64,000 nucleotides of DNA from Thalassobacillus cyri. GTDB taxonomy: Bacteria > Bacillota > Bacilli > Bacillales > Halobacillaceae. How positions within the stretch are numbered: position 1 is the first letter of the stretch; each line of letters begins with the position of its first letter. The DNA lies in assembly GCF_900107755.1 (NCBI RefSeq), contig NZ_FNQR01000002.1:1-64000 (forward strand), in the 5' to 3' direction. Shown piece by piece: positions 43,607 through 50,957 of this stretch. Both the position numbers and the translations under genes were made by a program. The notes under the pieces are model-generated. The model saw only the letters and a list, made by a program, of their open reading frames with translations. It was not told the DNA's origin and made no database searches.

Positions 43607-45061
43607 TCAGTTTTCAATTCCCATGGATATATATTTCAACTCCACGTATTCATGGATGCCATGGTGCCCACCCTCTTTACCTATGCCTGATTGTTTGATA
43701 CCACCAAAAGGTGCTTCTGCTACGGCAGGAAATACATCATTAATGCCGATGATCCCATAGTCCAGCTTTTCAGCGACCCGGACAGATCTATCCAGATTTT
43801 TCGTGAAAAAGTAAGCAGCCAGGCCATATTCGCTGTCATTGGCAGCTCTAATGGCTTCTTCTTCACTTGTAAATGACTGAAGCGGTAATATTGGCCCGAA
43901 TGTTTCTTCTTTCATGACTAGCATATCGTTCCTGACATCAGAAAGAACGGTCGGCAAATAATAATGTCCCTTGTCTGTACCTTCCCAAATGTTGCCGCCA
44001 CATGCGACCTCGGCTCCTTTTGCAACCGCATCCTTTACTTGCTCGTGCACTTTTTCGGTAGCTCCTTCATTGATCAATGGCCCCATATCTACATCGTCGC
44101 CCAGACCGTCGCCAAGCCTCATTGCTTCGACCTTTTCGACCAGTACTTTTTTAAAATTATCCCAGATTTTGTCTTCTACATAAACCCGGTTTGCGCAAAT
44201 ACATGTCTGGCCACTGTTCCGGAACTTGCTTGCTAACGTCATTTCAGCAGCCTTCTCTAGGTCAGCGTCAGCAAAAATGATGATTGGAGCATGCCCGCCA
44301 AGCTCCAGAGACAACTTTTTTACCTGGTCGGCACTTTCACGCATTAAATGCTTTCCAACTTCTGTAGAACCAGTGAATGTAATCAACCGGACAGCTTCAT
44401 GGTGCAATAAAGCATCCCCTATTTTGGCAGAGTTCCCGGTCACCAGATTAACCACACCATCGGGCACTCCTGCTTTTTCCAGAATTTTAACGATCTCGAT
44501 CGCTGTCAATGGTGTTTCAGAAGCCGGCTTCAATACAACGGTGCAGCCCGCTGCCAAAGCAGGAGCAACTTTCCGGGTAATCATCGATGCCGGAAAATTC
44601 CATGGGGTAATAGCACCCACAACTCCGACAGGCTGTGGAATGACAGACAGTCGTTTCGATTCGATGGATGATGGAATCCATTCTCCATATAGGCGATTCG
44701 CTTCTTCTGCATACCATAATAAGAAACTGGCAGCTGATTTGATTTCTCCCTTCGCTTCCCGCAAGGGCTTTCCTTGTTCCATTGTAAGGACTGCCGCTAT
44801 GCGCTCAGCATTTTCTTCCATCAATTGATAGGCCCGGTATAGGATATTGGAGCGTTTTCTGGGTGATAGTGACGCCCATCCTTCCTTGGCTTCACCGGCA
44901 GCTTCAATAGCATTCTTTGTATCAACCTCATCACCATAAGATACATGGGTAAGGATATCCCAGGTCGCTGGATTGCGTACGGGGGTTTTTTTCCGTGAAG
45001 AAGCGCTTTTCCACCTGCCATTGATATAAATACTAGGCACATAATTATCAAAAGTGATCAA
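43607..45061 (-). CDS. GabD/DavD-type succinate- or glutarate-semialdehyde dehydrogenase
   Basis: A 484-residue aldehyde dehydrogenase of the GabD type: the catalytic-Cys motif GQTCICANRVYV is the succinate-semialdehyde dehydrogenase version, with TPWNFPASMITRK and LELGGHAPIII upstream. The start is TTG at 45061 with AGGAGG six to seven bases before it. It lies 11 bases after the glutaryl-CoA dehydrogenase gene. GabD-type enzymes often accept glutarate semialdehyde, which fits this operon. Confidence 0.9.
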   Translation of the reverse strand: MITFDNYVPSIYINGRWKSASSRKKTPVRNPATWDILTHVSYGDEVDTKNAIEAAGEAKEGWASLSPRKRSNILYRAYQLMEENAERIAAVLTMEQGKPLREAKGEIKSAASFLLWYAEEANRLYGEWIPSSIESKRLSVIPQPVGVVGAITPWNFPASMITRKVAPALAAGCTVVLKPASETPLTAIEIVKILEKAGVPDGVVNLVTGNSAKIGDALLHHEAVRLITFTGSTEVGKHLMRESADQVKKLSLELGGHAPIIIFADADLEKAAEMTLASKFRNSGQTCICANRVYVEDKIWDNFKKVLVEKVEAMRLGDGLGDDVDMGPLINEGATEKVHEQVKDAVAKGAEVACGGNIWEGTDKGHYYLPTVLSDVRNDMLVMKEETFGPILPLQSFTSEEEAIRAANDSEYGLAAYFFTKNLDRSVRVAEKLDYGIIGINDVFPAVAEAPFGGIKQSGIGKEGGHHGIHEYVELKYISMGIEN

Positions 45062-45072
45062 TCTATAACCTC

Positions 45073-46275
45073 CTATTGTTCATCTGGTTCATAAGGCCAG
45101 GCTGGCAACATATGATCCAAAGGCTTATCCTTCCGGTAACCGAGCACATATTGGGCTTGCATGATCGTATGGATTTCCCTGGTTCCTTCATAGATTACCG
45201 GTGCTTTCGAATTTCGCAGATGACGTTCAACTGGATATTCATTCGAATAACCATAAGCACCGTGAACTTGCACCGCATCATCTGCAGCTCTATTGGCAAA
45301 ATCACAGGCTTGCCATTTGGCAAGAGACGTTTCCCTAGTATTTCGCTTCCCTTGATTTTTCAACTCACCGGCCCGGTAAACGAGAAGCCGGCTCATCTGC
45401 AGGCCCGCTTCCATATTAGCGATCATTTGTTGTACTAATTGATGTTTTCCAATTTCATGGCCAAACGTTTTTCGTTCATGACAATAATCGACACTGGCCT
45501 CCATACAGGCCATAATCAATCCACATGCTCCAGCCGCGACTGTAAAACGGCCATTATCTAATGCGGACATGGCTATTTTGAACCCGTCTCCTTCTTTACC
45601 AAGCAAGTTTTCAGCAGGAACCTTCATATCTTCAAAGAAAAGTTCTCCTGTATTGCCTGCCCGTATTCCCAGCTTTCCTTTTGTAGCTTTCGAAGAAAAG
45701 CCCGGGGTGCTGCGTTCAACAATAAAAGCCGATATACCGTGATGCTTTTTACTTTTATCGGTATAGGCAAAAACAATAAAGTGATCGGCTGTATCGCATA
45801 GCGATATCCATGTTTTTTGCCCATTCAATACATAATGATCGCCCTTATTAACAGCCGTTGTTTGCAGTGCGGCTACATCAGACCCTGCCCCTGGTTCTGT
45901 CAGCCCGAATGCTCCTATTTTCTTGCCTTTTGCTTGTGAGACAAGGTACTTTTGTTTTTGCGCCTCGGTCCCCCATTGCAATAAAGTTAGACTATTCAGG
46001 CCGGTATGGACCGATACGGCGGTACGAAAAGCAGTATCCCCTCTTTCTAATTCTTCACAAACGATAGCGAGAGAATTATAGTCCATCCCACTTCCGCCAT
46101 AAACCTCAGGAATACAAACCCCCATCAACCCTAAGTCCGCCAATTTGGTTAAAACGCCAGAATCGAAACGACCTTGCTCGTCCCACTCCTGCATATACGG
46201 GATGATTTCCTTATCAACGAACTGACGTGTCATTTTACGTAATAATTGCTGCTCTTCCGTAAAGTTAAAATTCAT
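45073..46275 (-). CDS. gcdH: Acyl-CoA dehydrogenase, probable glutaryl-CoA dehydrogenase
   Basis: A 400-residue FAD acyl-CoA dehydrogenase: FGLTEPGAGSD (124-132), catalytic Glu363 in IYEGTREIH, and HGAYGYSNEYPVERH. Arg84 in AFRTAVSVHTGL aligns with the substrate-carboxylate arginine (Arg94) of human glutaryl-CoA dehydrogenase, in GYRSAMSVQSSL; butyryl-CoA type enzymes lack it. The enzyme would oxidise and decarboxylate glutaryl-CoA to crotonyl-CoA. It sits between a CaiB CoA-transferase and a GabD-type dehydrogenase. Confidence 0.87.
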   Translation of the reverse strand: MNFNFTEEQQLLRKMTRQFVDKEIIPYMQEWDEQGRFDSGVLTKLADLGLMGVCIPEVYGGSGMDYNSLAIVCEELERGDTAFRTAVSVHTGLNSLTLLQWGTEAQKQKYLVSQAKGKKIGAFGLTEPGAGSDVAALQTTAVNKGDHYVLNGQKTWISLCDTADHFIVFAYTDKSKKHHGISAFIVERSTPGFSSKATKGKLGIRAGNTGELFFEDMKVPAENLLGKEGDGFKIAMSALDNGRFTVAAGACGLIMACMEASVDYCHERKTFGHEIGKHQLVQQMIANMEAGLQMSRLLVYRAGELKNQGKRNTRETSLAKWQACDFANRAADDAVQVHGAYGYSNEYPVERHLRNSKAPVIYEGTREIHTIMQAQYVLGYRKDKPLDHMLPAWPYEPDEQ

Positions 46276-46296
46276 ACGTTTATCCTCCAGTTTTTT

Positions 46297-47439
46297 TTAC
46301 TCTTCACCCTCTAAAAACTCCTGTTGGTGCTCGCCTGCTTCAGGGGGATGATACCGATAGGAAACAGGTGTCCTGGACAGCTTCAATGGACTCCCGACAA
46401 GCTTTATCTCACCGGCTTTTGGATGGTGCATGGAAAAGAACATCTCCCTGGCAGCTAATTGGGGATCATTAGATAACACTTTTAAGTTTTGAATTGGCCC
46501 GCATGGTATGAGGGCTTTATCCAGCTTTCTTTTCCAATAGAAGGCTGGATGTTTTAGGAAGGCTGCTTGTAAGATATTTCTCAGTTCTTCCCGATTTTCA
46601 ACACGAGCCGGGTTGGTGGAAAAACAATCATCCAAAGCTATTTCAGACAGTTGTAACAGATCGCATAATCGCTGGAATTGACGGTCATTCCCCACTGCCA
46701 CTACCATTTCACCATCTGCCGTACGGAAGGTTTGGTAAGGAACAATATTGGCATGATTGTTGCCCAAACGCTTTGGTATTTTTCCCGACATCAAGTAATT
46801 ACCGGCGATATTGACCAGGGAACTGACGGCTGTGTCATATAAAGCAAGATCGACTTTTTGGCCTGTCCCAGACTGGTTTCTTTCTAATAAAGCAGCCTGG
46901 ATGCCGATACAGGCATAAAGTCCGGTCAGCACATCGGTAATAGCTATCCCGACTTTTTGTGGTCCTGACGTCTCATCCCCAGTAATACTCATCAACCCAC
47001 TCATCGCCTGGATGATAAAATCATATCCTGGAAGGTCTTTATAAGGGCCTGTCTCTCCGAATCCCGTTATCCCACAATAGACAAGTCTGGGATTTATATC
47101 TTTCAAAGCATCGTATCCTAGTCCCAGCCGCTCCATCGTCCCCGCTTTGAAGTTATGGATGACCACATCAAAATCACGGACTAAGTCCATGATCTGTTTT
47201 TTTCCTTGTTCACTTTTCAAATTAATGGTGATGGATTTCTTATTGCGATTCGTACATAAATAATAGGCGCTGATACCCTCCTGGAAAGGTGGTCCCCACT
47301 TCCTTGTTTCATCACTGCCTCCCGGAGCTTCAACTTTCACAACCTCCGCCCCCAGATCCCCAAGAATCATCGTACAATAGGGTCCCGCCAGCACTCTCGA
47401 GAGATCGAGCACTTTAATACCAGATAGTGCGCTCTTCAT
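46297..47439 (-). CDS. CaiB/BaiF family CoA-transferase, candidate succinyl-CoA:glutarate CoA-transferase
   Basis: A 380-residue class III CoA-transferase: SRVLAGPYCTMILGDLGAEVVKVE at the N-terminus, NRNKKSITINLKS, and the catalytic Asp in LPGYDFIIQAMSG. The human glutarate CoA-transferase SUGCT is of this family. First gene of an operon with glutaryl-CoA dehydrogenase (21-base gap), so glutarate is the likely acceptor. Start at the ATG 47439; a TTG nine bases earlier is too close to the ribosome binding site. Confidence 0.85.
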   Translation of the reverse strand: MKSALSGIKVLDLSRVLAGPYCTMILGDLGAEVVKVEAPGGSDETRKWGPPFQEGISAYYLCTNRNKKSITINLKSEQGKKQIMDLVRDFDVVIHNFKAGTMERLGLGYDALKDINPRLVYCGITGFGETGPYKDLPGYDFIIQAMSGLMSITGDETSGPQKVGIAITDVLTGLYACIGIQAALLERNQSGTGQKVDLALYDTAVSSLVNIAGNYLMSGKIPKRLGNNHANIVPYQTFRTADGEMVVAVGNDRQFQRLCDLLQLSEIALDDCFSTNPARVENREELRNILQAAFLKHPAFYWKRKLDKALIPCGPIQNLKVLSNDPQLAAREMFFSMHHPKAGEIKLVGSPLKLSRTPVSYRYHPPEAGEHQQEFLEGEE

Positions 47440-47532
47440 TACTCCCAATCACCTCACTTCTTTAAAAGCTGTGTTTCCTATGACCATACGTTGTTTCAGG
47501 CGCTTACTTAATAGTTATGATTTTGCATCTCA

Positions 47533-47544
47533 GAACATGTCCAA
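47533..47544 (-). promoter_or_regulatory. Motif shared with the lysDH operon promoter
   Basis: On the minus strand TTGGACATGTTC; the plus operon has TTGGACATGCTC at 37722-37733, also on its coding strand. Eleven of 12 bases agree. The core GGACATGTTC is almost a palindrome, as expected of an operator. I could not pick -35/-10 elements with confidence for this operon. Confidence 0.45.
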
Positions 47545-47586
47545 AAAGAAACAAAGAAAACCTTTACTCTATAGCTTTTATCAAGA

Positions 47587-47602
47587 AAAGCATTAATGCT
47601 TT
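47587..47602. promoter_or_regulatory. Perfect 16-bp palindrome upstream of the BASS gene
   Basis: AAAGCATTAATGCTTT is a perfect inverted repeat centred about 30 bases before the -35 of the BASS promoter. It may be a regulator site for the divergent pair. Confidence 0.5.
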
Positions 47603-47623
47603 AAATTATTTATTTAAAAAAGG

Positions 47624-47652
47624 TTTAGATTTTTCAGATGATAGAGTATAAT
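47624..47652 (+). promoter_or_regulatory. Sigma-A promoter of the BASS transporter gene
   Basis: TTTAGA (47624-47629), 17 bases, TATAAT (47647-47652). Confidence 0.7.
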
Positions 47653-47685
47653 CAAAAATTAATTTATCAAAAGGAAGTGAGAGCA

Positions 47686-48654
47686 TTGAAAACATTAGAG
47701 AAAGTAAGCAGCTTTGTCGGTAGTACATTCGCTGTCTGGGTGATCCTATTTGCAATCGTATCATTCCTTTATCCGCCAGCTTTCACCTGGATAGTTCCAT
47801 ACATCATGCCATTATTAGGCATTATCATGTTCGGTATGGGTTTGACACTTTCCATGAAAGATTTTAAGGAGGTCTTCAGACGGCCAAAAGACGTCGCCAT
47901 AGGTGTAGGAGCACAGTTTTTGATCATGCCGGTTTTAGCATCTATCCTTGCTGCAGCTCTACCAGTTTCACCTCAGGTAGCCGCTGGAGTCATTCTCGTC
48001 GGTTGCTGTCCAGGAGGTACTTCTTCGAATGTGATGACCTATTTGTCAAAAGGAGATACGGCACTTTCTGTTGCCATTACATCTGTATCAACCCTGCTTG
48101 CGCCAGTTTTCACCCCATTGTTGGTATTGCTATTCGCCAGCAGATGGCTGCCTGTTTCTCCAGGAGCTCTATTCATGTCCATTGTAAAAATCGTATTAAT
48201 CCCGATTATACTCGGCATTATTGTCAAAGCTATACTCGGTAATAAGGTTGAAGGCGGGTTAAAAGCATTTCCAGTGATCTCTGTTATTGCCATCGTGGCA
48301 ATTGTTGCCGCAGTTGTTGGTGCTAACCAGCAGCAAATTGCAACTACAGGAGCACTTATCTTTGCGATCGTCGTCCTGCACAATGTGCTCGGTTATTTGA
48401 TTGGCCTGGGGCTCGGAAAAATGATGGGAATGGAACCCGCGAAACAACGCGCTATCTCTATTGAAGTTGGCATGCAAAATTCTGGACTTGGTGCAACACT
48501 TGCAGCCGCTCATTTCAGTCCGTTAGCTGCAGTGCCAAGTGCAATCTTCAGCGTTTGGCATAATATTTCCGGTCCAATCATTGCAACGATTTACCGTAAG
48601 CAAAAAGAACGGGAGTCTGCAGTGTTGTCGCAAGAGAAATTCAGTGCCAGCTGA
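47686..48654 (+). CDS. BASS-family sodium-dependent carrier (YocS-like)
   Basis: A 322-residue, ten-segment membrane protein of the bile acid:sodium symporter family; GCCPGGTSSNVMTYLSKGD and EVGMQNSGLGATLAAAHF are the two conserved crossover motifs. Known bacterial members carry pantoate, oxoacids or taurocholate. The start is a TTG at 47686 after AAGGAAGTGAG. It is divergent from the glutarate operon, so an organic acid of that pathway is a possible cargo; this is inference. Confidence 0.88.
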   Translation: MKTLEKVSSFVGSTFAVWVILFAIVSFLYPPAFTWIVPYIMPLLGIIMFGMGLTLSMKDFKEVFRRPKDVAIGVGAQFLIMPVLASILAAALPVSPQVAAGVILVGCCPGGTSSNVMTYLSKGDTALSVAITSVSTLLAPVFTPLLVLLFASRWLPVSPGALFMSIVKIVLIPIILGIIVKAILGNKVEGGLKAFPVISVIAIVAIVAAVVGANQQQIATTGALIFAIVVLHNVLGYLIGLGLGKMMGMEPAKQRAISIEVGMQNSGLGATLAAAHFSPLAAVPSAIFSVWHNISGPIIATIYRKQKERESAVLSQEKFSAS

Positions 48655-48729
48655 TGGGAAGACAATGAGTACTTTCTAGTCCCATTGCACAACCTAAGTG
48701 CAACTCCACTTTAGGAAAGAGGTTAAACG

Positions 48730-48876
48730 ATGCTGGAAGAACAATTGAGAGGGATGGAAGAGTATAATACTGCAATTCTTAATGAACAAATGTTAAGAGA
48801 GGTCCAGGACTTGGAACAAAAATTGAAAGCCTATACCAATGAACCAGTCATCCTTATTGCTTACACACATCGATGA
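48730..48876 (+). CDS. Small helical protein, 48 residues, unknown
   Basis: A short gene with AAAGAGG seven bases before its ATG. The product begins MLEEQLRGMEEYNTAILNEQ and continues with a charged helix containing REVQDLEQKLKAY. The second helix loosely recalls the SQELDxLIxxY pattern of Spo0E-family phosphatases, but the key Ser is Val and the loop is shorter, so I do not assign that function. It follows the BASS gene by 75 bases. Confidence 0.5.
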   Translation: MLEEQLRGMEEYNTAILNEQMLREVQDLEQKLKAYTNEPVILIAYTHR

Positions 48877-48892
48877 ATGATCGATATACTAT

Positions 48893-48932
48893 GAAAAAAG
48901 CGCCGCATTCAACGTTGAATGCGGCGCTTTTC
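48893..48932. terminator. Terminator of tRNA-Arg (and of the small gene)
   Basis: A 14-bp perfect palindromic stem (GCGCCGCATTCAAC and complement, 48900-48927) with six T on the minus strand and TTTT on the plus strand. Confidence 0.9.
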
Positions 48933-48940
48933 TATAGGGA

Positions 48941-49013
48941 CGCCCCCGGCAGGATTCGAACCTGCGGCACACGGTTTAGGAAACCGATGCTCTATCCCCT
49001 GAGCTACGGGGGC
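48941..49013 (-). tRNA. tRNA-Arg (anticodon CCU)
   Basis: 73 nt cloverleaf without an encoded CCA. Acceptor GCCCCCG pairs with CGGGGGC; D-arm GCTCAGGGGATAGAGC; anticodon loop TTTCCTAAA gives CCU; T-arm GCAGGTTCGAATCCTGC. It marks the right edge of the accessory block next to dgk. Confidence 0.96.
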
Positions 49014-49189
49014 ATGATGTTTTTCAAGCACAAAGTATATTATACAAAAGATATCGTGATTTGAAAAGATTTCATGTTTCCTAATTCCATCAATACCTGT
49101 CCACTCCTGCTATTTGTGTGGTAAAATATAAGCTGTCTGTCTGAACGTATCGAATTATGTCTCTTATTGTTGGGTAAGGAGGAGAAGAG

Positions 49190-49831
49190 ATGGGACAACT
49201 TCCTTTTGTTGCTGTAGAAGGGCCGATTGGAGTCGGAAAAACATCGCTGTCTAAAAAAATCGCCTCCCATTTTGATTTTCATTTATTACAGGAAATCGTA
49301 GAGGAGAATCCATTCTTAGGAAAGTTTTATGATGACATTGAAGAGTGGAGTTTTCAAACGGAAATGTTTTTTCTATGCAATCGGTTCAAACAGCTTGAAG
49401 ATATAGAAACCAAATACTTACAGTATAACAAGCCCGTTGTGGCTGATTACCATATCACCAAGAATATGATTTTTGCACGACGTACCTTGCCGAGTCAAAA
49501 ATTTGAAAAGTATACTCAAATTTATGATATTTTGACCCACGATATGCCACGTCCAAACATGATGGTTTATCTTGATGCGAGCCTTGATACCCTTCTTGAG
49601 CGAATTCGTATACGTAACCGCGGGGTAGAAGCGAATATTCAGCCTTCCTATCTGGAACAACTGTCCCGCGATTATGAAGAATTCATGAATCATTTTGAGA
49701 TGACCCATCCTGAGATTCCAGTAATCCGCATCGATGGTGACAAACTGGACTTTGTCAAACATCAGGATGATCTTCGCTATATTCTCGACCAGGTCGAACA
49801 TCACCTATATAAAGGAGAAGTTATTACATGA
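49190..49831 (+). CDS. dgk: Deoxyguanosine kinase
   Basis: A 213-residue deoxynucleoside kinase: P-loop GPIGVGKTS, the FYDDIEEWSFQTEMFFLCNRF substrate segment, and the LERIRIRNRGVE lid arginines. It phosphorylates deoxyguanosine in purine salvage. AAGGAGGAG precedes the ATG. The stop overlaps the next kinase gene by four bases, the dgk-dck pair of B. subtilis (yaaG-yaaF). Confidence 0.95.
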   Translation: MGQLPFVAVEGPIGVGKTSLSKKIASHFDFHLLQEIVEENPFLGKFYDDIEEWSFQTEMFFLCNRFKQLEDIETKYLQYNKPVVADYHITKNMIFARRTLPSQKFEKYTQIYDILTHDMPRPNMMVYLDASLDTLLERIRIRNRGVEANIQPSYLEQLSRDYEEFMNHFEMTHPEIPVIRIDGDKLDFVKHQDDLRYILDQVEHHLYKGEVIT

Positions 49832-50514
49832 ACGCAAGAGAACGTCACGGCATCCCTCATGATAGTGTCATCACAATCGCCGGCACTGTCGGTGTCGGAA
49901 AGTCGACGATGACCAATGCACTGGCTAACGCTTTGAATTTCCGTACTTCATTAGAAAAAGTGGAAACAAATCCTTACTTAGATAAATTCTATTATGACTT
50001 TGAACGTTGGAGCTTCCATCTGCAAATCTATTTTCTGGCCGAACGTTTTAAAGAGCAGAAAAAGATTTTCGAATATGGCGGCGGGTTCATTCAGGACCGT
50101 TCCATCTACGAGGATACGGGTATTTTCGCTCGTATGCATTATGAAAAAGGGACAATGTCTGAAACCGATTATGAAACGTACACCAATCTATTTGATGCCA
50201 TGGTAATGACACCTTATTTTCCTCACCCGGATTTATTGATTTATTTAGAAGGTTCTTTTGAAGACATCTTAGAACGCATTCAAGATCGTGGCCGTCCGAT
50301 GGAACAGCAGACACCGGTTTCTTACTGGGAAGAAATGTTCCAGCGTTATGAAAGTTGGATTGATAATTTCAATTCCTGCCCGATCCTACGGTTGAATATT
50401 GCGGACTACGATGTCATCAATGATGAAAACAGCATCGAGCCTGTCTTAGAAAAGATCGGCCATTTCATCAATCAGTCACGCAAATGGCGGTCCAGCCGTT
50501 TACTGACAAAATAA
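49828..50514 (+). CDS. dck: Deoxyadenosine/deoxycytidine kinase
   Basis: A 228-residue paralogue of dgk with P-loop GTVGVGKST, FYYDFERWSFHLQIYFLAERF, the DRSIYED motif and LERIQDRGRPME lid. It phosphorylates deoxyadenosine and deoxycytidine. It is translationally coupled to dgk and followed by a terminator. The C-terminus is extended and basic (SRKWRSSRLLTK). Confidence 0.95.
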   Translation: MNARERHGIPHDSVITIAGTVGVGKSTMTNALANALNFRTSLEKVETNPYLDKFYYDFERWSFHLQIYFLAERFKEQKKIFEYGGGFIQDRSIYEDTGIFARMHYEKGTMSETDYETYTNLFDAMVMTPYFPHPDLLIYLEGSFEDILERIQDRGRPMEQQTPVSYWEEMFQRYESWIDNFNSCPILRLNIADYDVINDENSIEPVLEKIGHFINQSRKWRSSRLLTK

Positions 50515-50517
50515 CTA

Positions 50518-50548
50518 CAGAAAGCCCCTCGAGGGCTTTCTTTTTTTT
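50518..50548 (+). terminator. dgk-dck terminator
   Basis: Stem GAAAGCCC/GGGCTTTC around TCGA, then eight T. Confidence 0.92.
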
Positions 50549-50632
50549 GTTGGAAGAAAGAAAAAAGCCGCTGCCCAGGGGCAACGACTTTTTATATAAT
50601 CTCCAAATTTTATGCGCTTTGTTTGTAAGAAA

Positions 50633-50725
50633 TGGCGGAGGAGGAGGGATTCGAACCCCCGCGGGGCGTAAACCCCCTGGCGGTTTTCAAGACCGCTCCC
50701 TTCAGCCGGACTTGGGTACTCCTCC
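50633..50725 (-). tRNA. tRNA-Ser (anticodon UGA)
   Basis: 93 nt with the long variable arm of class II tRNAs and an encoded CCA. Acceptor GGAGGAG pairs with CTCCTCC; anticodon loop CTTGAAA gives UGA; T-arm GGGGGTTCGAATCCC. It lies just downstream of serS as in B. subtilis. Confidence 0.96.
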
Positions 50726-50849
50726 GTCTTGTCCAACAAATAAAAATATATCATGCCCCTCCTCCTACTGTCAACGCAAAACCCAAAAGATTAAATTTTG
50801 TGATAATTAAGCCATGAAGGTTATGTCTTTTATAGAAAAAGCAGGCAGG

Positions 50850-50880
50850 AAAACAACTCGCTTTCCGCGGAAAGGGGACC
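50850..50880. repeat. Short copy of a dispersed intergenic repeat
   Basis: ACTCGCTTTCCGCGGAAAGG shares its core CTCGCTTTCCG(C/T)GG with the degenerate repeat near 17540. Nothing else is recognisable in 50740-50915. Confidence 0.4.
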
Positions 50881-50915
50881 ATGTCTTCCTTTTCGAAAAG
50901 TATCCTTTTTGTTAT

Positions 50916-50953
50916 TAAAAACGAGCCTGAAACAATCTCAGGCTCGTTTTTGT
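50916..50953 (-). terminator. serS terminator
   Basis: Stem AAAACGAGCCTGA with TCAGGCTCGTTTT just after the serS stop, with a T-run on the minus strand. Confidence 0.9.
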
Positions 50954-50957
50954 CACT

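Noticed and set aside
48941-49013. tRNA-Arg as an integration site for the accessory block
   Set aside because: No integrase gene and no repeat of the tRNA 3' end was seen near the other border at about 6.6 kb.
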